This document shows positions 1 through 9,387 of a stretch of 48,893 bases of DNA, piece by piece. Source of the stretch: an uncultured Bacteroidota bacterium (GTDB taxonomy: Bacteria > Bacteroidota > Bacteroidia > Bacteroidales > P3); assembly GCA_902774845.1 (NCBI GenBank), contig CACYJU010000005.1:86050-134942 (forward strand), in the 5' to 3' direction. A model generated the notes under the pieces. That model saw only the letters and a list, made by a program, of their open reading frames with translations, searched no databases and was not told the DNA's origin. The position numbers and the translations under genes were made by a program. Within the stretch, counting starts at the first letter, position 1; every line of letters begins with the position of its first letter.

Positions 1-53
1 AGAGTCAGCAGGATGACTCCGAGCAGGCGACGGTATATTGCGGTGTGGGTCAT
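1..53 (-). CDS. Start of a further minus-strand gene (partial), possibly secreted or membrane protein
   Basis: An ATG on the minus strand at 53 opens a frame that runs off the left edge after 17 codons. It reads MTHTAIYRRLLGVILLT, a short basic stretch followed by hydrophobic residues, which would fit the beginning of a signal peptide or membrane anchor. It starts four bases after the rsmE stop codon, so the two genes are probably co-transcribed. The protein cannot be identified from so few residues. Confidence 0.45.
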   Translation of the reverse strand, partial: MTHTAIYRRLLGVILLT

Positions 54-57
54 AGTC

Positions 58-774
58 TCAGTTTTCAATGTTCAACTCGTTGATTTGACTTATAGCGCAG
101 ACGGCGACGAGGGCAGCGGTCTCAGTACGAAGACGGGAGGGGCCGAGCGTGACGGGAAGGAAGTTGTGGGAGTCGGCGAGAGAAATCTCCTCAGGGGTGA
201 AGTCGCCTTCAGGACCGATGATGAGTACAGCGTCGTGAGCGGGAGGGCAAGCACGACGTATGGTCAGAGGGTTGGGGTAGTGACCGTAACAGATCATCTT
301 GACGGCAGAGAAGTCCTGCTGGATGAACTCGGAGAAAGCGGTCTCGGGGTTGATGACAGGCAGGTGGAGATGGAGCGACTGCTTGAGAGCGCTGACGGCT
401 ATCTTGTTCAATCTGGAGCTGTTGATGCGGGATCGCTCGCTGTTGTGGGTGATAAGGGGGGTTATCTCGTCGATGCCTATCTCGACAGCCTTCTCAAGGA
501 ACCACTCAATGCGGTCGGGGTTTTTCGTGGGGGCCACGGCGATATGGAGATGGTGGTTGGAGCGAGTCGGTTGAAAGGAGCGGGAAGTCACCTGGACAGA
601 GCAGGCGGAGGTGTCGGCCACGAGGATAGAGCCTTGGACCAAGGTGCCCTTGCCGTCGGTTATGGAGATGGGGTCGCCCTGTCTCATGCGCAGAGATTTG
701 ACACAGTGGAGGGATTCTTCGTGGGAGAGTTGAACCAGGTCGGAATCAAGGTCGGGATGGAAAAAAAGTTGCAT
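58..774 (-). CDS. rsmE: RsmE, 16S rRNA m3U1498 methyltransferase
   Basis: This 238-residue protein matches the RsmE family, SPOUT-class enzymes that methylate N3 of U1498 in 16S rRNA using S-adenosylmethionine. Visible family marks are the N-terminal PUA-like part with HEESLHCVKSLRMRQGD, the segment APTKNPDRIEWFLEKAVEIG, and the C-terminal knot region with IIGPEGDFTPEEI and LGPSRLRTETAALVA, which form the SAM pocket. I chose the ATG at 774 (MQLFFHPDL) because family members start with a similar MxxFF sequence; an upstream in-frame ATG at 807 would add 11 residues that look like leader. No Shine-Dalgarno is visible. Length is normal for the family. A further gene begins just behind it. Confidence 0.93.
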   Translation of the reverse strand: MQLFFHPDLDSDLVQLSHEESLHCVKSLRMRQGDPISITDGKGTLVQGSILVADTSACSVQVTSRSFQPTRSNHHLHIAVAPTKNPDRIEWFLEKAVEIGIDEITPLITHNSERSRINSSRLNKIAVSALKQSLHLHLPVINPETAFSEFIQQDFSAVKMICYGHYPNPLTIRRACPPAHDAVLIIGPEGDFTPEEISLADSHNFLPVTLGPSRLRTETAALVAVCAISQINELNIEN

Positions 775-921
775 CAGTTGTAGGATTGATTTTTTGCAAA
801 AATACATCTTTTTTGATGAATGACCAGATGTTTCGGAATAAGATTATGGTAGAAAGGGTCTGTATTAATATGTATTAACAGGTGTTAATATTTTTGTAGG
901 GTAATGACGGAGGCAAAGTAG

Positions 922-930
922 TACCTTTGC
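922..930 (+). promoter_or_regulatory. Bacteroidota-type -7 box upstream of nrdJ
   Basis: TACCTTTGC fits the TAnnTTTGC -7 consensus and lies 60 bases before the nrdJ ATG. A TTG occurs at 894-896, but the 25-base spacing is longer than the usual 19-21, so the -33 element is weak. No B12-riboswitch sequence was recognised in the leader. Confidence 0.5.
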
Positions 931-990
931 AAGAAATCAATAGGTGATATTGATTAGTGTAAAATATTGTCGTTCCAAACAAAAAAAGCC

Positions 991-3642
991 ATGTCCGTAC
1001 AGAAAGATTTGTTTTTAGATTTTGGCGTAAACGAGACCAATGCTCCAAAGGCAACAGAGGTGGAGAAGAAAAAGAAAGAGGCTGTGCCGCAGAAGCCAGC
1101 AGTGCAGGAAAAGAAAGAGGCAAAAGTGTATGCTTTTGACGAGATAATGAAATCGTCTACCGACTATTTCGGAGGGGACGAACTGGCAGCGTCGGTTTGG
1201 GCGAACAAGTACGCTCTGCGAGACGGGGAGAAGATATATGAGCTGAACCCCGACATGATGCACCGGCGCATAGCCAGGGAGTTTGCCAGGATTGAGAAGA
1301 ACTACCCCAACCCGATGACGGAGGACGAGATATACGGATTGCTGAAAGACTTCCGATATGTGATACCCCAGGGCAGTCCCATGGCAGGTATAGGAAACAA
1401 CTTCCAGGTGGTGTCGCTGAGCAACTGCTTCGTGATAGGCAACAGCGGGTGCAGCGATTCGTACGGAGGCATAATGAAGATAGACCAGGAGCAGGTACAG
1501 TTGATGAAACGCAGAGGGGGAGTGGGGCATGACCTGTCGCATATCAGACCAGGAGGCAGTCCGGTGAAGAACTGTGCGCTGACATCTACCGGCATAGTAC
1601 CTTTTATGGAACGATACAGCAATACCACACGAGAGGTGGCACAGGGAGGCCGCCGCGGTGCGTTGATGCTTTCGATATCAATCAAACATCCCGATGCGGA
1701 GAACTTCATAGACGCAAAGCTGGAGCAGGGAAAGATAACGGGTGCCAATGTGTCGGTGAAGATAACCGACGAGTTTATGCACTGTGTGCAGACGGGAGAG
1801 CCGTTTGTGCAGCAGTATCCTATAGACTCGAAAAATCCGATGGTCAAGAAAGAGATAGACGCCAGGGCGTTGTGGAACAAGATTATAGCTAATGCTTGGT
1901 CGTCGGCTGAGCCTGGAGTCCTGTTCTGGGACACAATAATAAAAGAGAGCGTGCCGGATTGTTACAGTGAGTTCGGCTACAGGACGGTGTCGACCAATCC
2001 GTGTGGAGAGATACCCCTCTGCCCATACGACAGCTGCCGACTGATGGCAGTCAACCTGTACAGCTATGTCAAAAAACCCTTCACGAAGGAGGCGGAATTT
2101 GACTATGAGATGTTCCGCAAGCATGTGGCGATGGCGCAGAGGATGATGGACGACCTGATTGATTTGGAGCTGGAGAAGGTGAATATGATACTTGAGAAGA
2201 TAGAGTCGGACCCAGAGGACGAAGAGATAAAGAGGGTGGAAAAGAACCTTTGGCTCAACATTAAGATGAAATGTATGGAGGGGCGTCGTACGGGACTTGG
2301 AATTACAGCTGAAGGGGATATGCTGGCAGCCATGGGTTTGAGATACGGAACGGATGAAGCTACCGACTTTGCTGTGAATGTACAGCGAGAGCTGGCATGT
2401 GCAGCATACGGGTCGTCGACGACCCTGGCAGAGGAGAGGGGAGCGTTCCCAATATATGATGCGTCGCTCGAGAAAAACAACCCATTCATCAAGAGGCTTG
2501 CCGAGGCGGACAAGAGTCTATATAACAGGATGAAGAAGAACGGTCGCAGGAATATTGCGTTGCTTACGATAGCCCCGACCGGCTCGGTCAGTATCTGTAC
2601 GCAGACCACTTCTGGAATAGAGCCTGTATTCCTTGTGAACTATAAACGTAGAAAAAAGATCAACCCCAACGACAAGGACACCACCAAGCACCGTATAGTG
2701 AAAGATGAAAACGGGGACCTGTTTGAGGAGTATAATGTGTTTCACCCCAAATTTATCGACTGGCTGCGGATAAGTGGGTACAATGTGGACGAGGTGACAT
2801 CCATGAACGAAACTGATTTGGCATCGGTGATAGAGAAGTCGCCATACTACAAGGCCACGTCGGCTGACATAGACTGGGTGAACAAAGTGAAGATGCAAGG
2901 TGCAATCCAGAAGTGGGTTGACCACTCAATAAGTGTGACTGTGAATATCCCGAAAGAGACCAGCAAGGAAATGGTAAGCCAGATATACATGACTGCCTGG
3001 GAGTCGGGATGCAAAGGTTGCACAATATATCGTGAGGGTTCACGCCATGGAGTGCTGGTGTCGAACTCTGAATCCAAATCGAAGGAGCAGCAGTTTCAGG
3101 AAACACGAGCACCCAAGCGTCCGAAGAAGCTCGACGCAGAGATTATTAGGTTTAAGAATAACAGCGAAGACTGGATTGCCGTGGTAGGTATGTATGAAGG
3201 TCATCCGTATGAGATCTTTACGGGCAAGGCGGATGCTTTCGTGGTGCCTAAATGGGTGGAGAAAGGATATGTGCTCAGGGTGAAAGAACAGGGGGCGGAG
3301 CATGCAAGGTATGATTTTCAGTTCTTGGACAAAGATGGTTATCGTGTAACCATCGAAGGATTGTCTCGAATGTTCGATCAGGAGTATTGGAACTATGCTA
3401 AACTTATATCTGGTATCTTGCGTCACGGAATGCCAATCCCGAATGTGGTGGAGCTTATCAGTAAGCTGAATTTCACCGTCGACAGTATCACCACGTGGAA
3501 GAACGGTGTGGCCAGAGCGCTGAAGCGTTATATCAAAGACGGAGCGGAGACAGGTGAGGCTTGCCCCGACTGTGGAAGCCAGCTGGTGTACAGCGGAGGC
3601 TGCAAGAGCTGTCCTAACTGTGGGTGGAGTAAATGTAGTTGA
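991..3642 (+). CDS. nrdJ: Adenosylcobalamin-dependent (class II) ribonucleotide reductase
   Basis: An 883-residue class II ribonucleotide reductase, which reduces ribonucleotides to deoxyribonucleotides with an adenosylcobalamin-generated thiyl radical. The catalytic signature NPCGEIPL carries N336, C338 (thiyl cysteine) and E340. C146 in LSNCF and C349, eleven residues after C338 as in other NrdJ proteins, would form the redox pair. GGRRGALM and IAPTGSVSICTQTTSGIEPVF are typical substrate-pocket sequences. The C-terminus is a cysteine cluster (CPDCG, CKSCPNCGWSKC) of the zinc-ribbon kind that re-reduces the active site. Residues 15-45 are a lysine/glutamate-rich linker. I chose the ATG at 991; an in-frame TTG at 967 adds only eight residues. 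A promoter lies upstream and a strong terminator follows, so it is probably transcribed alone. It makes dNTP synthesis depend on B12. Confidence 0.95.
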   Translation: MSVQKDLFLDFGVNETNAPKATEVEKKKKEAVPQKPAVQEKKEAKVYAFDEIMKSSTDYFGGDELAASVWANKYALRDGEKIYELNPDMMHRRIAREFARIEKNYPNPMTEDEIYGLLKDFRYVIPQGSPMAGIGNNFQVVSLSNCFVIGNSGCSDSYGGIMKIDQEQVQLMKRRGGVGHDLSHIRPGGSPVKNCALTSTGIVPFMERYSNTTREVAQGGRRGALMLSISIKHPDAENFIDAKLEQGKITGANVSVKITDEFMHCVQTGEPFVQQYPIDSKNPMVKKEIDARALWNKIIANAWSSAEPGVLFWDTIIKESVPDCYSEFGYRTVSTNPCGEIPLCPYDSCRLMAVNLYSYVKKPFTKEAEFDYEMFRKHVAMAQRMMDDLIDLELEKVNMILEKIESDPEDEEIKRVEKNLWLNIKMKCMEGRRTGLGITAEGDMLAAMGLRYGTDEATDFAVNVQRELACAAYGSSTTLAEERGAFPIYDASLEKNNPFIKRLAEADKSLYNRMKKNGRRNIALLTIAPTGSVSICTQTTSGIEPVFLVNYKRRKKINPNDKDTTKHRIVKDENGDLFEEYNVFHPKFIDWLRISGYNVDEVTSMNETDLASVIEKSPYYKATSADIDWVNKVKMQGAIQKWVDHSISVTVNIPKETSKEMVSQIYMTAWESGCKGCTIYREGSRHGVLVSNSESKSKEQQFQETRAPKRPKKLDAEIIRFKNNSEDWIAVVGMYEGHPYEIFTGKADAFVVPKWVEKGYVLRVKEQGAEHARYDFQFLDKDGYRVTIEGLSRMFDQEYWNYAKLISGILRHGMPIPNVVELISKLNFTVDSITTWKNGVARALKRYIKDGAETGEACPDCGSQLVYSGGCKSCPNCGWSKCS

Positions 3643-3680
3643 TGGCAATCGTACCCTAATAATAATAATATATGTTCCGT

Positions 3681-3712
3681 GCGGCTCGCCTTTTGGTGAG
3701 CCGCTAGTTTTT
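3681..3712 (+). terminator. Intrinsic terminator after nrdJ
   Basis: A 10-bp stem (GCGGCTCGCC at 3681-3690 with GGTGAGCCGC at 3695-3704, one G-U pair) closes a TTTT loop and is followed by TAGTTTTTA. It separates nrdJ from the atp genes. Confidence 0.85.
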
Positions 3713-3761
3713 ATGGCAGATAATTTTATGGTGCAAGTGGTTGATATAGGGTGAAGTATAA

Positions 3762-4124
<363 letters not shown>

Positions 4125-4153
4125 TTTTAGGCCAAGCAAAGCATTTCAATCGT

Positions 4154-4199
4154 AGGAGCGGCCTTGGGCTGCGATTGGCGTCTTAGTCCGCTCCTTTTA
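4154..4199 (+). promoter_or_regulatory. Intercistronic hairpin with T-tract between atpE and atpF
   Basis: AGGAGCGG (4154-4161) pairs perfectly with CCGCTCCT (4188-4195) and is followed by TTTTAT. The loop is 26 bases. It looks like a leaky terminator or a 3'-end stabiliser that could keep the c-subunit message more abundant than the rest, since many c subunits are needed per complex. The role is inferred. Confidence 0.55.
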
Positions 4200-4223
4200 T
4201 GTGAATCAACAAAACACAACTAT

Positions 4224-4721
4224 ATGAACAATCCTTTGATAAGCCCAGGTATCGGTGTCTTTTTCTGGATGCTGGTGTCATTTGGTATCTTGGTGTTCAT
4301 CCTTTGCAAATGGGGATGGCCGATGATGCTGAAAGCTTTGAAGAACAGAGAGACAGCAATAGCGGATTCGCTGAACGCGGCTGCCAAAGCCCGCGAGGAG
4401 ATGAAACTCATCAAGAGCGGTAAGGAAGAGGAACTCCGTCTTGCGAAACAAGAACGCGATGAGATCCTGCACAACGCCCGTATGACCAGCGAGCAGATCA
4501 TTGAAGATGCGCGCGTCAAAGCCAGTGAGGAGATCTTGAGAATGAGAGAAGAGGCTATTGAGAGCATCAACAATGAGAAACTCAGAGCTATGCATGATCT
4601 CAAGAATCAGATTGCAACCCTCTCAATAGATATTGCAGAGAAGTTGATAAAGGCCGAGCTGGTCAGCAGTGAGGCTGCCAACACTCTGATTCAGTCAGAA
4701 CTGGAAAAAACAAATCTGTAA
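4224..4721 (+). CDS. atpF: ATP synthase F0 subunit b
   Basis: A 165-residue subunit b, the peripheral stalk that links F0 to F1. One N-terminal membrane helix (GVFFWMLVSFGILVFILCKWGW) is followed by a long, highly charged helical region that dimerises (KNRETAIADSLNAAAKARE onward). Length and layout are normal. I start at ATG 4224 (MNNPLISPG); an upstream TTG at 4164 lies inside the intercistronic hairpin and is not credible. It is 99 bases downstream of atpE. Confidence 0.93.
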   Translation: MNNPLISPGIGVFFWMLVSFGILVFILCKWGWPMMLKALKNRETAIADSLNAAAKAREEMKLIKSGKEEELRLAKQERDEILHNARMTSEQIIEDARVKASEEILRMREEAIESINNEKLRAMHDLKNQIATLSIDIAEKLIKAELVSSEAANTLIQSELEKTNL

Positions 4722-4765
4722 TTGTTAACCGCAGGCATAAGGACCTATAAACAAGGTCTGAGGGC

Positions 4766-5341
4766 TTGATAAATTTTTCCAAAGTGGAAAGTTACAGAAT
4801 TAATATAAACTATGCCAAAGCGCTCTTTATGCTAGCCGGTGAGACCGGTAAGCATGACGATGTGGCCAAGGATATGCGGATGGTAAGTGATGTGTGTAGG
4901 GAGAACCATGTTCTCAACACCATCTTCAACAATCCGATTATCCGAGAGACCAAGAAGATGGCCATCGTTGCAGAACTTTTTGGAGAAAGGGTGTGCAAGG
5001 AGACGTTGGCATTCCTGAACTTCGTGGTAAAGAAAAACCGTACGGTGAACCTGCGAGGAATCGCTGAGGCTTACCTCGAGATGTATCGTGAGAGTAAAAA
5101 CATTATTCTTTCGAAACTCACTACTGCCTTTGAGGTCGACGAGGGAGTCAAAACGCAAGTTTCCAATATGGTGGGTTCGCATACGGGCAAGACTGTTGAG
5201 CTGGAGACGTGTGTGGACAAGAGCATCATTGGTGGACTCATGGTTGAGTTCAACAACACCATGTTCGATGGAAGGATAAGCAGCAAGATTGCCAAGCTGC
5301 GTCTCGAATTCAACAAGAACTACTACGAGAGTAAGCTTTAA
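4766..5341 (+). CDS. atpH: ATP synthase F1 subunit delta
   Basis: A roughly 190-residue delta (OSCP-like) subunit that attaches the peripheral stalk to the top of F1. The N-terminal NYAKALFMLAGE and the C-terminal segment with DKSIIGGLMVEFNNTMFDGRISSKIAKLR are diagnostic. No ATG is available at the right place: the frame opens with TTG at 4766 (MINFSKVESYRININYAKAL), and a GTG at 4784 is the other candidate. A non-ATG start is therefore likely. It follows atpF by 44 bases. Confidence 0.92.
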   Translation: MINFSKVESYRININYAKALFMLAGETGKHDDVAKDMRMVSDVCRENHVLNTIFNNPIIRETKKMAIVAELFGERVCKETLAFLNFVVKKNRTVNLRGIAEAYLEMYRESKNIILSKLTTAFEVDEGVKTQVSNMVGSHTGKTVELETCVDKSIIGGLMVEFNNTMFDGRISSKIAKLRLEFNKNYYESKL

Positions 5342-5374
5342 GAACGAAAAATTAACTAATAAACAATAAAACGT

Positions 5375-6955
5375 ATGTCAGAAATCAAACCAGCCGAAGT
5401 ATCGGCGATTCTGAAAAAACAGCTGGCTGATGTCAATCTTGACGTGGCGTTGGAAGAGGTCGGCACGGTGCTCACCGTCGGTGACGGTATCGCACGTGTG
5501 TATGGTCTTAACAATGCCCAGTCGGGAGAGCTTGTTGAGTTCGCATCGGGCGAGCAGGGCATTGTTCAGAACCTTGAAGAGGACAATGTCGGTATCGTGA
5601 TGCTTGCCGAGTCCAACTGCATCAACGAGGGCGACACGGTGAAGCGTACCAAGCGTATCGCATCGGTCAAGGTCGGAGAGAAACTTGTTGGACGTGTAAT
5701 CAACACCATAGGTGAACCTATCGACGGTAAAGGTCCCATTGAGGGAGAACTGTTTGATATGCCTCTTGAGCGCAAGGCTCCTGGTGTCATCTATCGTCAG
5801 CCTGTGGAGCAGCCTCTTCAGACGGGTATCAAGGCTATCGACTCGATGATTCCTATCGGACGTGGACAGCGTGAGCTTATCATTGGTGACCGTCAAACAG
5901 GTAAGACGGCTATCGCCATTGACACCATCATAAACCAGAAGAATTTCTACGATGCCGGCGATCCGGTGTATTGTATATATGTAGCATGCGGACAGAAGGG
6001 TTCGACCGTTGCCAATATGGTGAAGAACCTCGAAGAGAAGGGCGCTATGGCCTACACAATCGTTGTGGCTGCCACAGCTTCGGATCCTGCAGCTATGCAG
6101 TTCTACGCCCCGTTTGCAGGCGCCGCCATCGGAGAGTATTTCCGTGACACAGGCCGCAATGCTCTTGTGATTTACGACGACCTGTCGAAGCAGGCTGTAG
6201 CCTATCGTGAGGTTTCGTTGCTTCTCCGTCGTCCGCCTGGACGTGAGGCTTACCCCGGCGATGTGTTCTACCTGCACAGCCGTCTGCTTGAGCGTGCCGC
6301 CCGTATCATCCAGAACGACGATATAGCTGCTCAGATGAACGACCTGCCCGAGTCGTTGAAAGGAAAGGTGAAGGGTGGTGGCTCGTTGACCGCATTGCCC
6401 ATCATCGAGACTCAGGCTGGTGACGTCTCTGCCTATATCCCGACTAACGTGATTTCCATCACAGACGGTCAGATATTCTTGGAGACCAACCTCTTCAACT
6501 CTGGTGTGCGTCCTGCCATTAACGTCGGTATCTCGGTATCACGTGTGGGTGGTAAGGCTCAGATCAAGTCGATGAAGAAGATCGCAGGTACGCTGAAACT
6601 CGACCAGGCGCAGTACCGTGAGCTGGAGGCTTTCTCAAAGTTCGGATCCGATCTCGATGCTGCTACCAAGGCGGTTCTCGACAAAGGTGCCCGTAACGTG
6701 GAAATCCTCAAGCAGCCGCAGTATTCTCCTATGCCCGTAGAGGATCAGGTGGCTATCATTTTCTGCGGAACCAAGGGGTTGTTGCAGAAGGTGCCTGTCG
6801 ACAAAGTGCGTGATTTCGAAAGCGAATACTTGTTCTTCCTGCGTCAGAACCATGCTTCTGTGCTTGAGAACCTTAAGAAAGGCAAACTCCTTGACGAGGA
6901 TCTCGAGACCCTGAAGAAAGTGGCTCTGGATTTCGCAGGCAAGTATGCGAAATAA
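5375..6955 (+). CDS. atpA: ATP synthase F1 subunit alpha
   Basis: A 526-residue alpha subunit, the non-catalytic nucleotide-binding partner of beta in the F1 hexamer. The Walker A motif GDRQTGKT lies at 171-178, the DELSD-like Walker B at [10 protein letters not shown], and the arginine-finger region at [13 protein letters not shown]. Length is normal. It sits 33 bases after atpH and is followed by a long hairpin before atpG. Confidence 0.97.
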   Translation: MSEIKPAEVSAILKKQLADVNLDVALEEVGTVLTVGDGIARVYGLNNAQSGELVEFASGEQGIVQNLEEDNVGIVMLAESNCINEGDTVKRTKRIASVKVGEKLVGRVINTIGEPIDGKGPIEGELFDMPLERKAPGVIYRQPVEQPLQTGIKAIDSMIPIGRGQRELIIGDRQTGKTAIAIDTIINQKNFYDAGDPVYCIYVACGQKGSTVANMVKNLEEKGAMAYTIVVAATASDPAAMQFYAPFAGAAIGEYFRDTGRNALVIYDDLSKQAVAYREVSLLLRRPPGREAYPGDVFYLHSRLLERAARIIQNDDIAAQMNDLPESLKGKVKGGGSLTALPIIETQAGDVSAYIPTNVISITDGQIFLETNLFNSGVRPAINVGISVSRVGGKAQIKSMKKIAGTLKLDQAQYRELEAFSKFGSDLDAATKAVLDKGARNVEILKQPQYSPMPVEDQVAIIFCGTKGLLQKVPVDKVRDFESEYLFFLRQNHASVLENLKKGKLLDEDLETLKKVALDFAGKYAK

Positions 6956-6972
6956 AGGAAGATAACTGGATG

Positions 6973-7003
6973 ATTGGATGTCTGGAGTCCCCGGACATCC
7001 AAT
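6973..7003 (+). repeat. 13-bp inverted repeat between atpA and atpG
   Basis: ATTGGATGTCTGG (6973-6985) pairs with CCGGACATCCAAT (6991-7003) around a 5-base loop, with one G-U pair. No T-tract follows, so it is not a normal terminator. It probably stabilises mRNA ends or tunes atpG expression; this is an inference. Confidence 0.7.
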
Positions 7004-7036
7004 GTCCAGAATTAATCGAATACAAAACAATAGTCA

Positions 7037-7909
7037 ATGGCTAATTTAAAGGAAGTTCGCACGCGTATAGGTTCGGTGAGTTCGACGCAGCAGATAACCT
7101 CGGCAATGAAGATGGTTTCTGCCGCCAAGTTCCGTAGGGCGCAAAATGCGATCCTGGGAATGAGACCTTACTCGGCTCAGCTTAATGAGATCATGAACGA
7201 CATCGATGTCGAAGATGGTGTTGTGACCCCATATCATGACAATCGAAAAGTGGAGAACGTTCTGCTTGTTGTCGTCACTTCGAACAAGGGATTGTGTGGA
7301 GCTTTTAACTCGAACGTCATAAAGGAGGCTACTGCTCGTGTCAACTATTATACAAACGAGGAGAAGGTCTCTGATTTGCAGATGATAACCATCGGTAAAC
7401 GTGCAACGGAGTTTTTCGGTAAGCGTAATGTGAACGTGGTGGGGAGTCATGATGAACTTCTGGATAAACCGTCGTTTGATACTATCGCCACTTTGGCAGA
7501 CAGTGTGATGCAGTCATTTTGCGATAAAAAGTATGATAGAGTGGAACTTATCTATAACCAGTTCAAGAATTCGCTTGTGCAGATTCTTTCGACTGAACAG
7601 TTCCTTCCGGTGGTGCCCAAAAGTGCCGCATCAGTGACCTCGAAGCGCAATGACTATATCTACGAGCCAAGCAAGATGGAGATCTTGCGCGAGATGGTTC
7701 CGTTGACGTTACGTTCGCACTTCTACCGTGTTATCCTCGACTCGCTGGCAGCCGAGCATGGTGCTCGAATGAATGCTATGCAGAAAGCTACCGACAATGC
7801 CACTGAGTTGCTCAAAGAACTCAAACTAAGTTACAACAAGGCACGTCAAGCTGCAATTACGAACGAAATCATAGAGATTGTGAGTGGTTCGGAGGCCCTG
7901 AAAGGCTAA
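7037..7909 (+). CDS. atpG: ATP synthase F1 subunit gamma
   Basis: A 290-residue gamma subunit, the rotating central shaft of F1. The N-terminal helix (EVRTRIGSVSSTQQITSAMKMVSAAK) and C-terminal helix (GARMNAMQKATDNATELL ... KARQAAITNEIIEIVSG) that form the coiled coil are both clear. Last gene of this atp cluster, followed by an intrinsic terminator. The beta and epsilon genes that usually complete the set are elsewhere. Confidence 0.96.
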   Translation: MANLKEVRTRIGSVSSTQQITSAMKMVSAAKFRRAQNAILGMRPYSAQLNEIMNDIDVEDGVVTPYHDNRKVENVLLVVVTSNKGLCGAFNSNVIKEATARVNYYTNEEKVSDLQMITIGKRATEFFGKRNVNVVGSHDELLDKPSFDTIATLADSVMQSFCDKKYDRVELIYNQFKNSLVQILSTEQFLPVVPKSAASVTSKRNDYIYEPSKMEILREMVPLTLRSHFYRVILDSLAAEHGARMNAMQKATDNATELLKELKLSYNKARQAAITNEIIEIVSGSEALKG

Positions 7910-7940
7910 TTGTAAGCAGAATTGTAACATATTCAAAATG

Positions 7941-7972
7941 TGTCAGATTGCTTTGCTTTCTGGCATTTTTTG
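7941..7972 (+). terminator. Intrinsic terminator after atpG
   Basis: TGTCAGA (7941-7947) pairs with TCTGGCA (7959-7965) with one G-U pair, followed by a run of six T. It ends the atpEFHAG unit. Confidence 0.7.
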
Positions 7973-8036
7973 TATTTTTTAATATTTCTTTTGTTACTTT
8001 GGGGACCAAAAAACGTAACAATCAATAAAATATTAG

Positions 8037-8045
8037 TATATTTGC
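8037..8045 (+). promoter_or_regulatory. -7 box upstream of the MFS transporter gene
   Basis: TATATTTGC matches the TAnnTTTGC box 28 bases before the ATG at 8073. No good TTG lies 19-21 bases upstream. Confidence 0.5.
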
Positions 8046-8072
8046 ACTCTGAATAGAAAGTGTGAAAAATCC

Positions 8073-9335
8073 ATGGAAAGAAAGCAAAAGTTTATAGTTC
8101 CGATCATTGTTATGTTCCTGCTGTTTTTCATGATAGCATTCGTGACTAACTTTGCAGGTTCGATGGGTGTGATAGTCAAGAATCAATTCGGTACGTCCAA
8201 CGCCTTGGCACAGCTTGGCACTCTTGCCAACTTCATCGCATACGCCTGCATGGGAATTCCGGCAGGTATCATCCTCAAACGCAAGGGCTATAAATTCACT
8301 TCGTTGCTTGCCGTGACGGTAGGATTTGTGGGTGTTGGAATACAGTTCCTGGCAGGACCCATGGGCAGTTTCGCTGTGTATGTCAGTGGTGCTTTGGTGG
8401 CAGGTTTCGCCATGTGTTTGCTCAATATAGTCGTCAACCCGATGCTTAACACGCTCGGTGGTGGCGGAAACAAAGGTAATCAGCTCATCCAGTGGGGCGG
8501 CACCATCAACTCCACGGGTGGCACACTTGCGCCGATTCTGCTTGGCTACCTTATCGGAGGTGCCGTGTCTGACGCGAAGGTGAGTGATGCTGCACCGGCA
8601 ATGATTATCGCAATGGCAATCTTTGCCGTTGCTTTTGTTGTGATATTCTTCACCAAGATTCCTGAACCGCACCTGGAAAGCAAGGCTGACCGGGCAGTGA
8701 AGGTAAAGGATAGCCACAGTCCGCTCAGCTTCCGCCATTTTGTGCTGGGAGCCATTGCGATTTTCTTCTATGTCGGTGTAGAGGTGGGTATACCTAATAC
8801 GGCCAATCTGTATATGACGACCTCCACCGATGGTGGTGGATTGGGACTTGGTGCGGACCTTGCAGGGTGGTTCATCGGAGCTTATTGGTTTTTGATGCTC
8901 TGTGGACGATTCCTTGGTGGTGTGATAGGTGGCAAGGTGTCGAGTAAAACGATGCTCTCTTGCACTGCCTTGATAGCCGTCGCTTTCATACTCTGCCTCA
9001 TCCTGATACCTGAAACGGCTACGGTGCATCTCCACGGTGCTGACGTGCCGATGAAGATCGCCTTTGCGACATTGTGCGGTCTTTGTACTTCGGTCATGTG
9101 GGGCGCTATCTTCAACCTCTCCACCGAGGGGCTCGGCAAATACACTCCGATGGCCAGCGGCATATTCATGACGCTCGTCTGCGGAGGCGGAATAATGACG
9201 CTGCTTCAGAACGCTCTGGCCGACAAGATCGGATATGTCGGAAGTTACTGGCTGGTAGTCGCCGGCTTCGCCTACATACTGCTTTACGCGCTTGTGGGAA
9301 GCAAGAATGTGAACAAAGATATACCTATTGAGTGA
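8073..9335 (+). CDS. MFS sugar transporter, FucP/GluP-like
   Basis: A 420-residue major facilitator with about twelve membrane segments. The first segments (FLLFFMIAFVTNFAGSMGVIVK), the QWGGTINSTGGTLAPILLGY stretch, and the general length resemble the fucose/glucose/galactose:H+ symporter group (FucP, GluP, NagP). Members import hexoses or aminosugars by proton symport across the inner membrane; the sugar cannot be told from the sequence. The gene has its own promoter box. The downstream secreted-protein gene begins 52 bases after its stop, so read-through is possible. Confidence 0.85.
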   Translation: MERKQKFIVPIIVMFLLFFMIAFVTNFAGSMGVIVKNQFGTSNALAQLGTLANFIAYACMGIPAGIILKRKGYKFTSLLAVTVGFVGVGIQFLAGPMGSFAVYVSGALVAGFAMCLLNIVVNPMLNTLGGGGNKGNQLIQWGGTINSTGGTLAPILLGYLIGGAVSDAKVSDAAPAMIIAMAIFAVAFVVIFFTKIPEPHLESKADRAVKVKDSHSPLSFRHFVLGAIAIFFYVGVEVGIPNTANLYMTTSTDGGGLGLGADLAGWFIGAYWFLMLCGRFLGGVIGGKVSSKTMLSCTALIAVAFILCLILIPETATVHLHGADVPMKIAFATLCGLCTSVMWGAIFNLSTEGLGKYTPMASGIFMTLVCGGGIMTLLQNALADKIGYVGSYWLVVAGFAYILLYALVGSKNVNKDIPIE

Positions 9336-9387
9336 TAATCAGCAGTTAGTAAGAAATAAAATACATCAGAAATACACTTCAATCGAT

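Noticed and set aside
775..990. Cobalamin riboswitch in front of nrdJ
   Set aside because: Expected for a B12-dependent enzyme, but no B12-box-like or multi-helix sequence was found in the 216-base gap, only a promoter box.
8022..9035. Long antisense frame, 337 codons
   Set aside because: It lies entirely across the sugar transporter and its composition is that of a codon shadow (many His, Arg, Thr, Ser).
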